Assembly (NCBI GenBank): GCA_028697145.1
Contig: JAQVFR010000010.1
Coordinates: 24,614 to 88,613, forward strand
DNA: 64,000 nucleotides
Direction of reading: 5' to 3'
Source: Actinomycetota bacterium
Lineage (GTDB): Bacteria > Actinomycetota > Geothermincolia > Geothermincolales > RBG-13-55-18
Shown here: one piece after another, positions 16,305 to 25,295 of the stretch
Position numbering within the stretch: the first letter of the stretch is position 1
Layout: the number at the start of each line of letters is the position of its first letter
Position numbers and translations under genes: made by a program
Notes under the pieces: model-generated
The model's database searches: none
The model's input: the letters and a program-made list of their open reading frames with translations, nothing else
What the model was told of the DNA's origin: nothing

Positions 16305-17471
16305 ATGGGGGAGCAGCGCGAGCGGATAATGGCCGCACTCGAGCGGCGCGAGCCCGACCGCGTGCCGGTGATGGACGTGATGGAGGAGTACGCGAATATC
16401 TACGAAGTGCTGGGAAAGAAACCGACTCCCCTGGGCTTCCTGGTCACCAACCGCTACGCGTCGAAGGCGTTCGACCTCGTCATACCCCTGCTCAACCGCG
16501 TGGGCTTCATGGACTCCGAGATGGACCGCTTCTCCTTCGACCGCACCGCGGCGGCGGTGAAGATGGGGTACGATGCCGCCTGGGCGATGCACGTGCCCAT
16601 CTGGCGCTTCCGGGACTCCAGGGTCGCCGAGGACATCTACGGCCGCTACTACGACGTCATCGTGGACGATCGCGGGAATATCGCCACCCCTATCTACAAG
16701 GGAGGCCTTATCGCTTCCCCCGACGACTGGAACGCCTGGGACAAGAGGTCGATCCTGCGCCTGCCGGAGAAGGCCAACCGCACATATGCGAAGATTCAGA
16801 AGGAAATGGGCGACCGCATAGTGGTCTTCGCCAGCTTCCTCTACGGTCTTTTCGAGAACTCCTGGCAGCCCCTGGGCTTCGAGCGCTTCGCGGTCGCGGT
16901 GCGCAAGGAGAAGGATTTCATCAAGCGTATGATCAAGTTCTACGAGGATCACTACTGCTTCATGATCGAGGCCTGGGCCGACGCCGGCGTGCCCGGCGCG
17001 GTGTATTCCGACGACATGGCCTACCGCTCGGGCCCCATGGTCAACCCGCGCACCATGGACGAGCTGTACGGTGATTCCCTGCGCCGTATCACCGAGACGG
17101 CGCACGCGGCGGGCATGAAGATAATCGTGCACACCGACGGGATGGTCTATCCACTGCTGCCGTGGTTCGCGGACTGCGGCTTCGACGGCGTGCATTCCCT
17201 CGAGCCGACCGCCGGGGTGAAGCTGGCCGAGGTGAAGGAGATGGTGGGAGACCGCCTCTGCCTGCTGGGCAACCTTGACATCACCCACGTCCTGGTAGAT
17301 GCCACGAAGGAGGAGGTCTACGAGGCGGTGCGCGAGTCCATCCGGGCGGCGGGAGGCGGCGGCGGGTACATCGTGGCCCCCACCAACAGCCATCCCGGCA
17401 TGGACATCGAGCATCTGCGCTGGATGCTGGAGGCGGTGGAGGAATACGGCCGCTATCCCCTCCAGGTATAG
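16305..17471 (+). CDS. Uroporphyrinogen decarboxylase-like (methyltransferase-type) protein
   Basis: A 388-residue TIM-barrel protein of the UroD / cobamide-methyltransferase (MtaA/CmuA) superfamily. The N-terminal 'RERIMAALERREPDRVPV' is typical. The central 'IIVHTDGMVY' (His276) replaces the HxC zinc motif of MtaA; 'LLGNLD' and 'PTNSHPGMD' follow. True UroD is unlikely because the substrate-binding N-terminus differs. Related proteins demethylate methoxyaromatics or other methyl donors with corrinoid partners. Strong SD (GGAAGGAG) before ATG 16305. No corrinoid protein is adjacent, but a DUF1638 gene lies at 28082. Confidence 0.78.
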   Translation: MGEQRERIMAALERREPDRVPVMDVMEEYANIYEVLGKKPTPLGFLVTNRYASKAFDLVIPLLNRVGFMDSEMDRFSFDRTAAAVKMGYDAAWAMHVPIWRFRDSRVAEDIYGRYYDVIVDDRGNIATPIYKGGLIASPDDWNAWDKRSILRLPEKANRTYAKIQKEMGDRIVVFASFLYGLFENSWQPLGFERFAVAVRKEKDFIKRMIKFYEDHYCFMIEAWADAGVPGAVYSDDMAYRSGPMVNPRTMDELYGDSLRRITETAHAAGMKIIVHTDGMVYPLLPWFADCGFDGVHSLEPTAGVKLAEVKEMVGDRLCLLGNLDITHVLVDATKEEVYEAVRESIRAAGGGGGYIVAPTNSHPGMDIEHLRWMLEAVEEYGRYPLQV

Positions 17472-17567
17472 GGGGCCGGACCCCGCCGAATGCCCGGGCG
17501 CGGTCGCGGGTTATTGTGCTATCCTGTGACGGAGCCGGCAGTCAACACCCGTCCAAGGAAAGTGAGC

Positions 17568-18680
17568 ATGGAACAGACCAAGGAGCCGACGCGGGATTAC
17601 CCCTCTTACTCGTCCACGCCGTGGGGGTTGTGGGAGGTCCTCTACGGGCGCAGGTCTCACCGCAAGTACCTGCAGTACGAGGTCGGCCCGGAATGGAAGG
17701 CATCCCTCGAGAAAGTGGTGAAGCTGGCCCTGGAGACGAGGGGCGCCGACGGGGAAAGCCTGCTGGTGGTGACGGACGAGCGTCTCGTGGAGAGGATAAG
17801 GACCCGCCTGCATAAGGGCGTGCAGGGCAAGATAAACCTCTGGCTCAACCGCTCGCCGCTCCTCGGGTTCCTGGTGCTGGCTCTGCCGAAGCAGGACGTG
17901 CGCAGCGAAAGGCCGCGTGACCTCCCGCTTACCGCCATGGCTGCGGAGGACGTAGTGCTGTGGCTGACCGAGTCGGGCATGGGCACCTGCTGGCTCGGGG
18001 GCATAAACCAGGGGGAGATCAAGAGCGCCCTGGGGCTGGGACGGGAACATTTCGTCGCCGCGGTCATACCCTTCGGAAAGCCGAAACCCCGGGTCAAGGC
18101 GAGGGACTTGGACCACCTGATGTACAGGTCCATATCCAGGAAACGCAAGCCCATCCCCGCCATCGCCTGTCTCGAGACCATCGACCGGCCATACGCCCTG
18201 CCCGACATAGCGGAGGAGAGGTTCTCCGCATCGAGCGTCCAGGACGTCGCGGGCTTGCTGCGGCAGCTGAGGGAGAAGCGCGAGAGCGCGGACGGCGTGC
18301 CCCTCGACCTCGCTGTCGACGCCTGCCTCGAGGCAGCCCGCATCGCGCCCAGTGCGGGCAATACCCAGAAATGGCTTTTCGTGGCCGTGGCCGGCGAGCA
18401 GGCGCTGCGCGGGCTTGCCGGGGCTTGCGGGGTCGATGGCGGATGGAAGGCCGCCGTCGTCGGGGTGGGGGATACCGTCACGGGGTTCCTCTACGAGAAG
18501 ATGGAGAAGCCCTTCTGGATGATCGACCTCCCCATCGCCTTCTCCCAGATGTCCCTCATGGCTGCCTCCATGGGCCTCGCCCTGGACCTGAGCCTGCGCG
18601 ACATCGACGAAGCGGCGGTGAACGCGCTTGTCGGCCTGAGGCCGCCTCTGCGAGCCGTGGGCGTGATGGGTATACGCTGA
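17568..18680 (+). CDS. Tandem nitroreductase-like protein (TM1586 type)
   Basis: A 370-residue protein with two nitroreductase-like halves. Half one has 'GRRSHRKYL' (27-35) and 'GMGTCWLGGINQGEI'. Half two has 'ARIAPSAGNTQKWLFVAV' and 'SQMSLMAASMGLALDL'. FMN nitroreductases are homodimers with sites built from both chains, so a tandem chain could form a monomeric flavoprotein, as in the TM1586-type family. Reaction unknown; redox of an organic acceptor is likely. ATG 17568 follows AAGGAA by 8 bases; upstream in-frame reading lacks family similarity. Confidence 0.75.
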   Translation: MEQTKEPTRDYPSYSSTPWGLWEVLYGRRSHRKYLQYEVGPEWKASLEKVVKLALETRGADGESLLVVTDERLVERIRTRLHKGVQGKINLWLNRSPLLGFLVLALPKQDVRSERPRDLPLTAMAAEDVVLWLTESGMGTCWLGGINQGEIKSALGLGREHFVAAVIPFGKPKPRVKARDLDHLMYRSISRKRKPIPAIACLETIDRPYALPDIAEERFSASSVQDVAGLLRQLREKRESADGVPLDLAVDACLEAARIAPSAGNTQKWLFVAVAGEQALRGLAGACGVDGGWKAAVVGVGDTVTGFLYEKMEKPFWMIDLPIAFSQMSLMAASMGLALDLSLRDIDEAAVNALVGLRPPLRAVGVMGIR

Positions 18681-18772
18681 GGCGTCTTTGACGTGAAGTG
18701 AGAGGCAGTCCCGGGCATGTCCGGGGATCGGATGCTGCAGTCGCATAAGCGCCATCCCGCCCTTCGGCAGGT

Positions 18773-18801
18773 TTGTCTTAACCCTGGAATGAATATATAA
18801 T
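18773..18801 (+). promoter_or_regulatory. Sigma-70-type promoter for amino-acid ABC operon
   Basis: TTGTCT (18773-18778) and a perfect TATAAT (18796-18801) are 17 bases apart, 42 bases before the ATG of the binding-protein gene. Confidence 0.7.
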
Positions 18802-18842
18802 CTTCAACGTTGCCGAGTCTCAAGGGTAAAAAAGGAGGGAAG

Positions 18843-19661
18843 ATGAGCAGAAAAAACCTGTTTGTTGTACTGGCGCTCATGCTCGCCCTCGTCCTGGCCA
18901 CAATGGCACTTGTGGCGGGATGCGGCGAGGACAAAGAGGAGCCGACGCCGGATGAGAACGGAGAGGAGGTCGCCATCGAGACCATCGAGGAGGGTAAACT
19001 CCTCATGGGCAGCGACACCACCTACCCGCCGTTCGAGAGCATAGATGACCAGGGCAATCCGGAGGGATTCGACATCGACATCGCGAAGGAGGTCGCAAAG
19101 CGCCTGGGGCTGGAGCTGGAAGTCAAGTCGGTCAAGTGGGAGGGCATCATCCCCGGCCTCAAGACCGACGATTATGACATCGTGATGTCGGCCATGACCA
19201 TAACGGAGGAGAGGCTGCTGGAGATCGATTTCAGCGACCCCTACATCGATTCGAACCAGTCCATAGCCGTCCAGGAGGAGAACGAGGATATCAAGGGAGA
19301 AGAGGACCTTGCGGGTAAGGTCGTCGGAGTACAGGTGGATACCACCGGCCAGTTCTACGCCGAAGGGATAGGGGGCATCAAGGAGATCCGCAAGTACGAT
19401 ACCATCCTCCTCGCCTTCCAGGACCTGGAGCTGGGCCGCATAGACGCGATCATGAACGATTTCCCGGTGAACGCCTTTATCAGCAAATCGAGGGGCGGGA
19501 CCAAGGTGGTCGCCACCATCACGACCGATGAGCAGTACGGCATAGGCATAAAGAAGGGGAACGACGAACTGCTCGATGCCGTTAATGGAGCGCTCGCCGA
19601 CATGATGGCGGACGGCACCTACGACGAGATCTTCGAGAATTGGTTCGGAGTGGCGGAGTAG
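18843..19661 (+). CDS. Amino acid ABC transporter substrate-binding lipoprotein
   Basis: A 272-residue extracytoplasmic binding protein of the polar amino acid (SBP family 3) type. It has a signal peptide with the lipobox LVAGC (23-27), so Cys27 should be lipidated and anchor the protein outside the membrane. The mature part has 'LLMGSDTTYPPFESID', 'GFDIDIAKEVAKRLG', 'KTDDYDIVMSAMTIT' and 'GTYDEIFENWFG', all typical. The linker after Cys27 is acidic and Pro-rich. ATG 18843 sits after AAGGAGG. It is first in a three-gene importer operon with a good promoter and is followed by a terminator. Confidence 0.93.
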   Translation: MSRKNLFVVLALMLALVLATMALVAGCGEDKEEPTPDENGEEVAIETIEEGKLLMGSDTTYPPFESIDDQGNPEGFDIDIAKEVAKRLGLELEVKSVKWEGIIPGLKTDDYDIVMSAMTITEERLLEIDFSDPYIDSNQSIAVQEENEDIKGEEDLAGKVVGVQVDTTGQFYAEGIGGIKEIRKYDTILLAFQDLELGRIDAIMNDFPVNAFISKSRGGTKVVATITTDEQYGIGIKKGNDELLDAVNGALADMMADGTYDEIFENWFGVAE

Positions 19662-19698
19662 GCACGGCGGGGCACAAGATCGTCTGATCGAGAAGAGC

Positions 19699-19736
19699 AG
19701 GGCCTGCGTTCCCGCGAATGCAGGCCCTTTCTTCTG
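19699..19736 (+). terminator. Rho-independent terminator inside ABC operon
   Basis: AGGGCCTGC (19699-19707) pairs perfectly with GCAGGCCCT (19720-19728) around a 12-base loop, followed by TTTCTTCT. It lies between the binding-protein and permease genes, so partial readthrough would give more binding protein than membrane components. Confidence 0.8.
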
Positions 19737-19743
19737 GCGGGAG

Positions 19744-20523
19744 GTGAAGGTAATCGGCGACAGGTGGAAGAAGGCCCTGTGGTGGGCCGGCAGCCTGACG
19801 GCCGTCGGGCTCATCGCGTTCGGGATCGTCTATCTCGTCAAGTTCGAGCGCGGCCAGGAGTTCGTCGACGAGTTCCTGAACTGGAAGATCTTCAAGGAGA
19901 CCTTCTGGTATGTATTCACGGGACTGCGCATAACCGTTACCGTCGCCCTGGTGTCTGAGGTTTTCATCCTCGTCGCAGGCCTGCTGGTCGCCCTGGTCAG
20001 GATATCCCGGGTGAAGCTCTTCCGCGGGCTGGCGGCGGTATATATCGACGTCATCAGGGGCATCCCGCTGCTGCTGCAGATATTCATCGTCTATTACGGC
20101 GTCGCCATCCTCGGCCTCAAGATGAACATATTCTGGGCCGGGGTGCTGGCGCTTACCATCTGCTATGCCGCCTACGAGGCCGAGATCTTCCGCGCCGGCA
20201 TCGAGTCCATCCACAAAGGGCAGATGGAGGCGGCGCGCTCGCTGGGCATGGGCTATTTCAAGGCCATGCGCTTCGTCATCCTTCCCCAAGCGATAAGAAA
20301 CGTCATCCCCCCGCTCTCCAACGAGTTCATCGCCCTGCTCAAGGACACGGCCCTGCTCTCCGTCATCGGACTTGCGGAGATCACCAGGCGGTCTTCGGAG
20401 ATGTTCGGCAAGAAGTTCAACATAACGCCGTTCGTGGTGGGGGCGGTATGTTACCTGATAGTGACCATTCCCCTCATGCGCCTGGTGCAGTATGTTAACA
20501 AGAGGCTGTCGGTGAGCGACTGA
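19744..20523 (+). CDS. Amino acid ABC transporter permease
   Basis: A 259-residue inner-membrane permease of the HisMQ/GlnP type. After an N-terminal helix (about 13-31), the domain starts with 'TFWYVFTGLRITVTVALVSE' and includes the EAA loop 'EAARSLGMGYFKAMRFVILPQAIRNVIPPLSNEF' region (about residues 160-193) that contacts the ATPase. About five to six helices in all. The start is unsure: GTG 19744 directly touches its GGGAG site, so initiation may differ by a few codons. It works with the flanking binding protein and ATPase. Confidence 0.9.
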   Translation: MKVIGDRWKKALWWAGSLTAVGLIAFGIVYLVKFERGQEFVDEFLNWKIFKETFWYVFTGLRITVTVALVSEVFILVAGLLVALVRISRVKLFRGLAAVYIDVIRGIPLLLQIFIVYYGVAILGLKMNIFWAGVLALTICYAAYEAEIFRAGIESIHKGQMEAARSLGMGYFKAMRFVILPQAIRNVIPPLSNEFIALLKDTALLSVIGLAEITRRSSEMFGKKFNITPFVVGAVCYLIVTIPLMRLVQYVNKRLSVSD

Positions 20524-20622
20524 TGACGGGGTGAGGCTTTCTGGGCGGCGCGGGACACACGTTTCAGGTGGCCTGGATGAGTTGCACCGGTAAGGCTGGC
20601 GGATCAAGATCACGGAGTTTTG

Positions 20623-21369
20623 ATGAATAACGATTACATGGTGGAGATAGTCGAACTCCACAAGAGCTTCGGCCACCACGAGGTATTAAAAGGGGTCAAC
20701 CTGAGGGTGAAGCCCTCGGAAGTGCTGGTGGTCGTGGGGCCCAGCGGCTCCGGCAAGAGCACCATGCTGCGTTGCATCAACGGTCTGGAGAGCGCCAGCG
20801 GCGGCCACATCTTCATAGAGGGCATGGACATCACCGACCACAGGTCGGACATCAACGTCATCCGCCAGAAGGTGGGCATCGTCTTCCAGAGCTTCAACCT
20901 CTTCCCGCACCTGACCACGCTGCGCAACATCACCCTTGCGCCCGTCAAGGTGAGGAACATGGAGTCCGAGGAGGCAGAGGAAAAAGCCTTGCGCCTGCTG
21001 GACCGGGTGGGTCTGAGGGAAAAGGCCGGCGCTTATCCCGCGCACCTCTCCGGGGGGCAGCAGCAGAGGGTGGCCATCGCCCGCGCCCTGGCCATGGACC
21101 CCGACCTCATGCTCTTCGACGAGGTCACCTCGGCCCTTGATCCCGAACTGGTTTCCGAGGTCCTGGACGTGATGAAGGACCTGGCGCGCGAGGGCATGAC
21201 CATGCTGGTTGTGACCCACGAGATGGGTTTCGCCAAGGAGGTGGGGGACCGCCTCATCTTCATGGACGACGGCCTCATCGTCGAGGAGGGACCGCCCGAG
21301 GACATCTTCACCAACCCCAAGAGCCCGCGGGCCATCGACTTCTTCTCCAAGATCCTCTCTCACCTGTAA
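20623..21369 (+). CDS. Amino acid ABC transporter ATP-binding protein
   Basis: A 248-residue ABC ATPase of the GlnQ/HisP class. Walker [10 protein letters not shown] (40-48), Q-loop Gln90, signature LSGGQ (143-147), Walker B LMLFDE (163-168), D-loop SALD and H-loop 'VVTHE' are all intact, so it should be active. It powers the importer made with the two preceding genes. ATG 20623 follows CGGAG by six bases; a TTG lies one codon upstream. Confidence 0.93.
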   Translation: MNNDYMVEIVELHKSFGHHEVLKGVNLRVKPSEVLVVVGPSGSGKSTMLRCINGLESASGGHIFIEGMDITDHRSDINVIRQKVGIVFQSFNLFPHLTTLRNITLAPVKVRNMESEEAEEKALRLLDRVGLREKAGAYPAHLSGGQQQRVAIARALAMDPDLMLFDEVTSALDPELVSEVLDVMKDLAREGMTMLVVTHEMGFAKEVGDRLIFMDDGLIVEEGPPEDIFTNPKSPRAIDFFSKILSHL

Positions 21370-21473
21370 GGGTACCTGTCGCCCGTTGTGGATGGGAGAA
21401 ACAGCGGCGAGAATAGGAATGGCGGATCGCATCGGCCATGCGGCCGGCTCCAGTCGCCGGAAGAGGAAAAGGG

Positions 21474-22457
21474 ATGAGCGGTTCGAGTATAGTCCTGGTC
21501 GTGGCGGGAGGCCTGAACACCGACATCGTCGCGCTGGGTGTGGACAGGCTCCTGTCCGCTGGAGAGCTTACGCGCAGCGGCCGCCTGCTCATTGGGCCCG
21601 GCGGCAAGTCATGTAACCTGGCGCGCATGGCGGCTGCCCTGATGGGTCCGGGCAGGGTGGCCATGATGGGAAAGACGTCGCGGGACCCTTACGGACTCTG
21701 GAGGGTGCCGGTGCGCGCCCTCGAGGATGACGGGGTCGATACCAGGTTCGTCAATATCGAGGACTTCGAGGTCGCGAGGGAATTCCCGGGCATCGCTCTC
21801 ATCCCCGTGAACCGCGACGGCGAAAACCAGATCTATTCCTTGCCGGGCATTAACGACGCCTTCTCCCCGCGGGACGTAGACGGCGCGTCGACGTTGTTCG
21901 ACGCGGACAGCGGCGCGCGCATGCTCGCCCTGACCCTCGGAATGCCGCTGCGCACCGCCGTGCACGCGGTACGCAAGGCGGCCTCCGCGGGGATGATGGT
22001 CGTCCTGGACCCGGGAAACGTAAACGAACGCGACGACTACGGCGAACTGCTTGGACTGGGCATATCGGTCCTGGCCCCGAACGAGCACGAAGCCCGCGTG
22101 CTGACCGGTGTAGAGATAAGGGACATGAGATCGGCGCGCGAGGCCGCCCGCGTCCTGCGCGCACGCGGCATCGAGAACACGGTCCTGACCCACGGGGCGA
22201 AAGGGGCCTACGTCTTCGCCGGGAGCGAAGAGATACACGTAAAGACGCCGCGGTTGCCCGAAACGGGGATCAGGGACGCAACCGGATGCGGGGACCAGGT
22301 GACGGCGGTGCTGTGCGCGGAGCTGCTGCGGGGCAAGGACCTGTGGCAGGCCAGCGAGGCGGCGGTTCGCGCCGGCGTCATGCAGTATCACCGCCCCGGT
22401 ATCCGGCCGGTCAGCGCGGAGGAACTGGAGGAATCACTGAGGCGGGAGGAGCGATGA
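21474..22457 (+). CDS. PfkB family carbohydrate kinase
   Basis: A 327-residue ribokinase-fold sugar or nucleoside kinase. It shows 'GGLNTDIV' at the N-terminus, 'GPGGKSCNLARMAAAL' (41-56, PfkB signature 1) and 'DATGCGDQVTA' (signature 2, catalytic Asp; the usual GAGD is GCGD here). It phosphorylates a sugar or sugar-like alcohol with ATP; the specific sugar cannot be told. ATG 21474 follows AGAGGAAAAGGG. It is 105 bases after the ABC operon and converges on the DMT gene. Confidence 0.85.
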   Translation: MSGSSIVLVVAGGLNTDIVALGVDRLLSAGELTRSGRLLIGPGGKSCNLARMAAALMGPGRVAMMGKTSRDPYGLWRVPVRALEDDGVDTRFVNIEDFEVAREFPGIALIPVNRDGENQIYSLPGINDAFSPRDVDGASTLFDADSGARMLALTLGMPLRTAVHAVRKAASAGMMVVLDPGNVNERDDYGELLGLGISVLAPNEHEARVLTGVEIRDMRSAREAARVLRARGIENTVLTHGAKGAYVFAGSEEIHVKTPRLPETGIRDATGCGDQVTAVLCAELLRGKDLWQASEAAVRAGVMQYHRPGIRPVSAEELEESLRREER

Positions 22458-22482
22458 AGCCCGGGTGAGCCGGCGGCTGAAT

Positions 22483-23394
22483 TCACGCGCTCGCCGCCGT
22501 CGCGCCGTCCCGCTCCCGCCTGCGCTCGGGCCTGATCTCGGTGATGAGCATGCCCGCCAGCATCAGCGAGCACCCCAGCCAGCCCCGCCAGGTGAGTGTC
22601 TCGCCCAGGAGGACGATGCCGAAGAGCACCGAGAACACCGGCTCCATGATGAGCACCACCGAGGTGCGCACCGGCGAGATCTCCCTCTGCGCCCAGGCCT
22701 GCACGAAGAAGGCCACGGCGGAGGCGAGGACGCCGCACACGATGATCGTGGTCCACGCGTAACCCCCGGCGGGCATCACGAAATCCTCGAAGATGAGGGC
22801 GGAGCCCGTCTGCAGCACCGCTACCACCCCCATCTGCAGCAGGGTCAGCAGCATGAGGTCATGACGCTCCACGAAGCGGTCCATGTAGATGATGTGCAGC
22901 GCCAGGGCGAAGGCACACGCGAGCAGGAGGGCGTCTCCCGCGTTCACCCCCAGCCCCGGCTGCAGCGAGAGCATCCCCAGTCCCACGGTGGCGACGATCA
23001 CGGAGAGCACCGAGCGCAGGTTCGGCCGCTTGCGCAGGATGACGGTGGAGAGTATGGGGACGAAGACCACGAAGAGGCCGGTGATGAAGCCGGCGTTGCC
23101 GGCGGATGTGTACTGCAGGCCGAAGGTCTGGAAGGAGTAGGCGCCGTAAAGGAACACTCCCAGCAGTAAGCCCGCGGCGGCGGTCCCGCGGTCGATGCGG
23201 GCCAGCCTCCTGCCGCTTACCGCGGCCAGGACCAGGAATGCCAGGATGAAGCGGTAGGACATGAAGACGAAGGGGGGTATGGACTCCAGGGTCTCCTTGA
23301 CCATGGAGAAGGTGAGCCCCCACACCACGGTTACCGCGATGAGGGAGAGTTCCGCCCGCCTCGCCCTGCTGAGAAAAGCGCTTCTTCCCGGCAT
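22483..23394 (-). CDS. DMT/EamA family transporter
   Basis: A 303-residue inner-membrane protein with ten hydrophobic helices in two EamA repeats. Helix 1 is 'ELSLIAVTVVWGLTFSMVKE', repeat one ends near 'LQPGLGVNAGDALLL', and the last repeat has 'LIMEPVFSVLFGIVLLGE' as usual. Members export metabolites or amino acids. GAGGAGG precedes ATG 23394. The C-terminal tail is highly basic ('RPERRRERD'). No specific substrate can be assigned. Confidence 0.88.
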   Translation of the reverse strand: MPGRSAFLSRARRAELSLIAVTVVWGLTFSMVKETLESIPPFVFMSYRFILAFLVLAAVSGRRLARIDRGTAAAGLLLGVFLYGAYSFQTFGLQYTSAGNAGFITGLFVVFVPILSTVILRKRPNLRSVLSVIVATVGLGMLSLQPGLGVNAGDALLLACAFALALHIIYMDRFVERHDLMLLTLLQMGVVAVLQTGSALIFEDFVMPAGGYAWTTIIVCGVLASAVAFFVQAWAQREISPVRTSVVLIMEPVFSVLFGIVLLGETLTWRGWLGCSLMLAGMLITEIRPERRRERDGATAASA

Positions 23395-23465
23395 GAAAAT
23401 CCTCCTCGCTCCGCTGAGATGCCAGCCGGGAGACGAGAATAATATATATAGCTGCGGGGATCAGC

Positions 23466-24920
23466 TCACAGCTGGCGGAAGGAGTAATGGTCGGCCATGG
23501 CCCTGATGGCCCGGCAGGCGGACTCCACGCTGGGGAAGTTGAGGGGCCTCTCCCCGCCCTGATTTTCGCCGTTCTCCTCGCCCTCCCCGGGCTGTATGCT
23601 GGTCGAGATGTAGAGAGGGACCCGCAGTTCCCACATGAGGTCATACAGCTCGGCCATGAAGCCTTGGAAGTGCTGGTCCATTATGTCCCACACCTTCGAG
23701 ATGTCTATGCTGTGCTCGCCCACGATGACCTCGGCCTTGTTGTAATCCCGGGGCGCGCCTATCCACAGGAACATCACCGCGTCCACGTCGCCGCTCTTCA
23801 TGAGTATCTCGATCACCGGTTTGAGGATGGTGAAGTCGAGCCCCGCGACGAGGTCTACGGGATTCCCCGGGACCCACCAGTCGGGGAGCAGCTTTTCCAG
23901 TTCGTCCAGGGTCTTGCTGGAGAGCTGCACCACGTCCAGTCCGATCTCCGTGCAGTAATCGGCGGCGATGACCCCCAGGCCGCCTCCGCCGGTGATGATC
24001 CCCACCCGTTTGCCGGCCGGGAGAGGGCGGCCCACGAAGGAAGCGGCGGTGATCCCCGCCTCCTCGATGGTGGAGGTGGTCACGATGCCCGCCTGCCGGC
24101 ACGCCGCCTCGAAGAGCTTCTCGCTCACGGCCATGGATCCGGTGTGGGAACGGGCCGCCGAGACGCCGGATTGCGTGCGTCCTCCCTTGAGGACCACGAT
24201 GGGCTTGCGGCGCGAAACGGAGCGGGCCTGCTCGATGAAGCGGCGGCCGTTCCTTACTCCCTCCACGTAGGACACGATGACCTCGGTTTCGGGGTCGTCG
24301 CCGAAGTATGAATAAAAGTCCTCTGTCTCCATGTCGGCCTCGTTGCCGCTGGAGACCGCCATGGACACCCCTAGTCCCGCGGAAACGGTGCGCTCAACGA
24401 GCATGTTGAGGATATTCCCGCTCTGGGCGACGAAAGCCACCTTTCCCGGAGCGGGATGGAAGAGTATGGGCATCCACGGGTAGAGGCGGTTTCTGGGACA
24501 GCATATGCCCTGGCAGTTGGGTCCTATGAGCACCATGCCGGCGTCACGAGCCTTGCGCACCATCTCCTTTTCCATCTCGGCGCCCTCCGCGCCCAGCTCC
24601 TTGAAGCCCGCGGTGATGACCAGGCCCGCTTTCGCCCCCTTGGCGATGCAGTCGTCGAGGGCGCTCAGCACCATGCGTGCGGGCACGGTGAAGATCGCAA
24701 GGTCCACGTCACCCGGGACGTCGAGCACGGAGGCATACACCGGCAAGCCAAGGATGGTCTCCCGCCCGGGATTTATGGGATAGAGAGCCCCTCCGTAACC
24801 CCCGGTGATGATGTTGTTGAGGATGAGGAACCCCCACTTGCGGACGTTCTCCGAGGCGCCGATGAAGGCTATGGAGCGGGGATTGAAGGCGTGATCGAGA
24901 CCCCTCAGCCTACCGTCCAT
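23466..24920 (-). CDS. Acyl-CoA synthetase (NDP-forming) alpha-type protein
   Basis: A 484-residue second member of the family seen at 10184, about equal in length. It has 'RSIAFIGASENVRKWGF' (CoA-binding domain), 'LIGPNCQGICCPRN' (131-144) and the phosphohistidine loop 'ARSHTGSM' (His259). It lacks the ATP-grasp beta domain. A glycine run 'GIITGGGGLGV' follows in the second ligase domain. The pair at 10184 and 23466 suggests paralogues for different acyl-CoAs, each needing a beta subunit from outside the window, or a different activity such as CoA transfer. Confidence 0.82.
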   Translation of the reverse strand: MDGRLRGLDHAFNPRSIAFIGASENVRKWGFLILNNIITGGYGGALYPINPGRETILGLPVYASVLDVPGDVDLAIFTVPARMVLSALDDCIAKGAKAGLVITAGFKELGAEGAEMEKEMVRKARDAGMVLIGPNCQGICCPRNRLYPWMPILFHPAPGKVAFVAQSGNILNMLVERTVSAGLGVSMAVSSGNEADMETEDFYSYFGDDPETEVIVSYVEGVRNGRRFIEQARSVSRRKPIVVLKGGRTQSGVSAARSHTGSMAVSEKLFEAACRQAGIVTTSTIEEAGITAASFVGRPLPAGKRVGIITGGGGLGVIAADYCTEIGLDVVQLSSKTLDELEKLLPDWWVPGNPVDLVAGLDFTILKPVIEILMKSGDVDAVMFLWIGAPRDYNKAEVIVGEHSIDISKVWDIMDQHFQGFMAELYDLMWELRVPLYISTSIQPGEGEENGENQGGERPLNFPSVESACRAIRAMADHYSFRQL

Positions 24921-25295
24921 TTACGATGTTCACTCCTTATATGCCGTGTCGTTTACGCCTGTTTACTGCGATGTCGCTGCGTCGCGGTAGCCGCTTTCTC
25001 CAAGACAATATTAAACCCGCCCTTCGCGGAATTAACAAGACGTTACTTCAAGGCTGCGTGCCTGCATCGGTCGCAGCCCGGCCCGGGGCCTCTTCGCGCA
25101 GGGACGGCTGGGGCCCTTATCCATACTGAATCGAAAAGAATGTATTGTTGACTTTGGGTTAGCGTATATTTATAGTAATGACATGTCAGTACCGTAAAGT
25201 AATCGGGAAGGGCTTCGGGACAACGCGGCAGGTTGAAGCATTGCCCGTATCCATATGCAAGGACGTTTTCAAGGCGATCGGCAAAGGAGGTTGGA
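24921..25295. other. Divergent intergenic region
   Basis: 375 bases between the minus-strand CoA-ligase gene and the plus-strand SCP2 gene. It holds a GC hairpin (GGCTGCG 25052-25058 with CGCAGCC 25072-25078), an AT-rich promoter zone (about 25130-25180) and a 5' leader of about 110 bases before the SCP2 gene. No gene was seen. Confidence 0.5.
25148..25176 (+). promoter_or_regulatory. Sigma-70-type promoter for SCP2 gene
   Basis: TTGACT (25148-25153) and TATAGT (25171-25176) with a 17-base spacer, in an AT-rich island about 120 bases before the SCP2 start. Confidence 0.65.

Noticed and set aside
16137..17414. A 425-codon antisense frame over the UroD-like gene
   Set aside because: Shadow of a strong plus-strand gene with SD site and clear family motifs.
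16305..17471. Heme-pathway uroporphyrinogen decarboxylase (hemE)
   Set aside because: Sequence and context fit the methyltransferase-like branch; no heme genes nearby.
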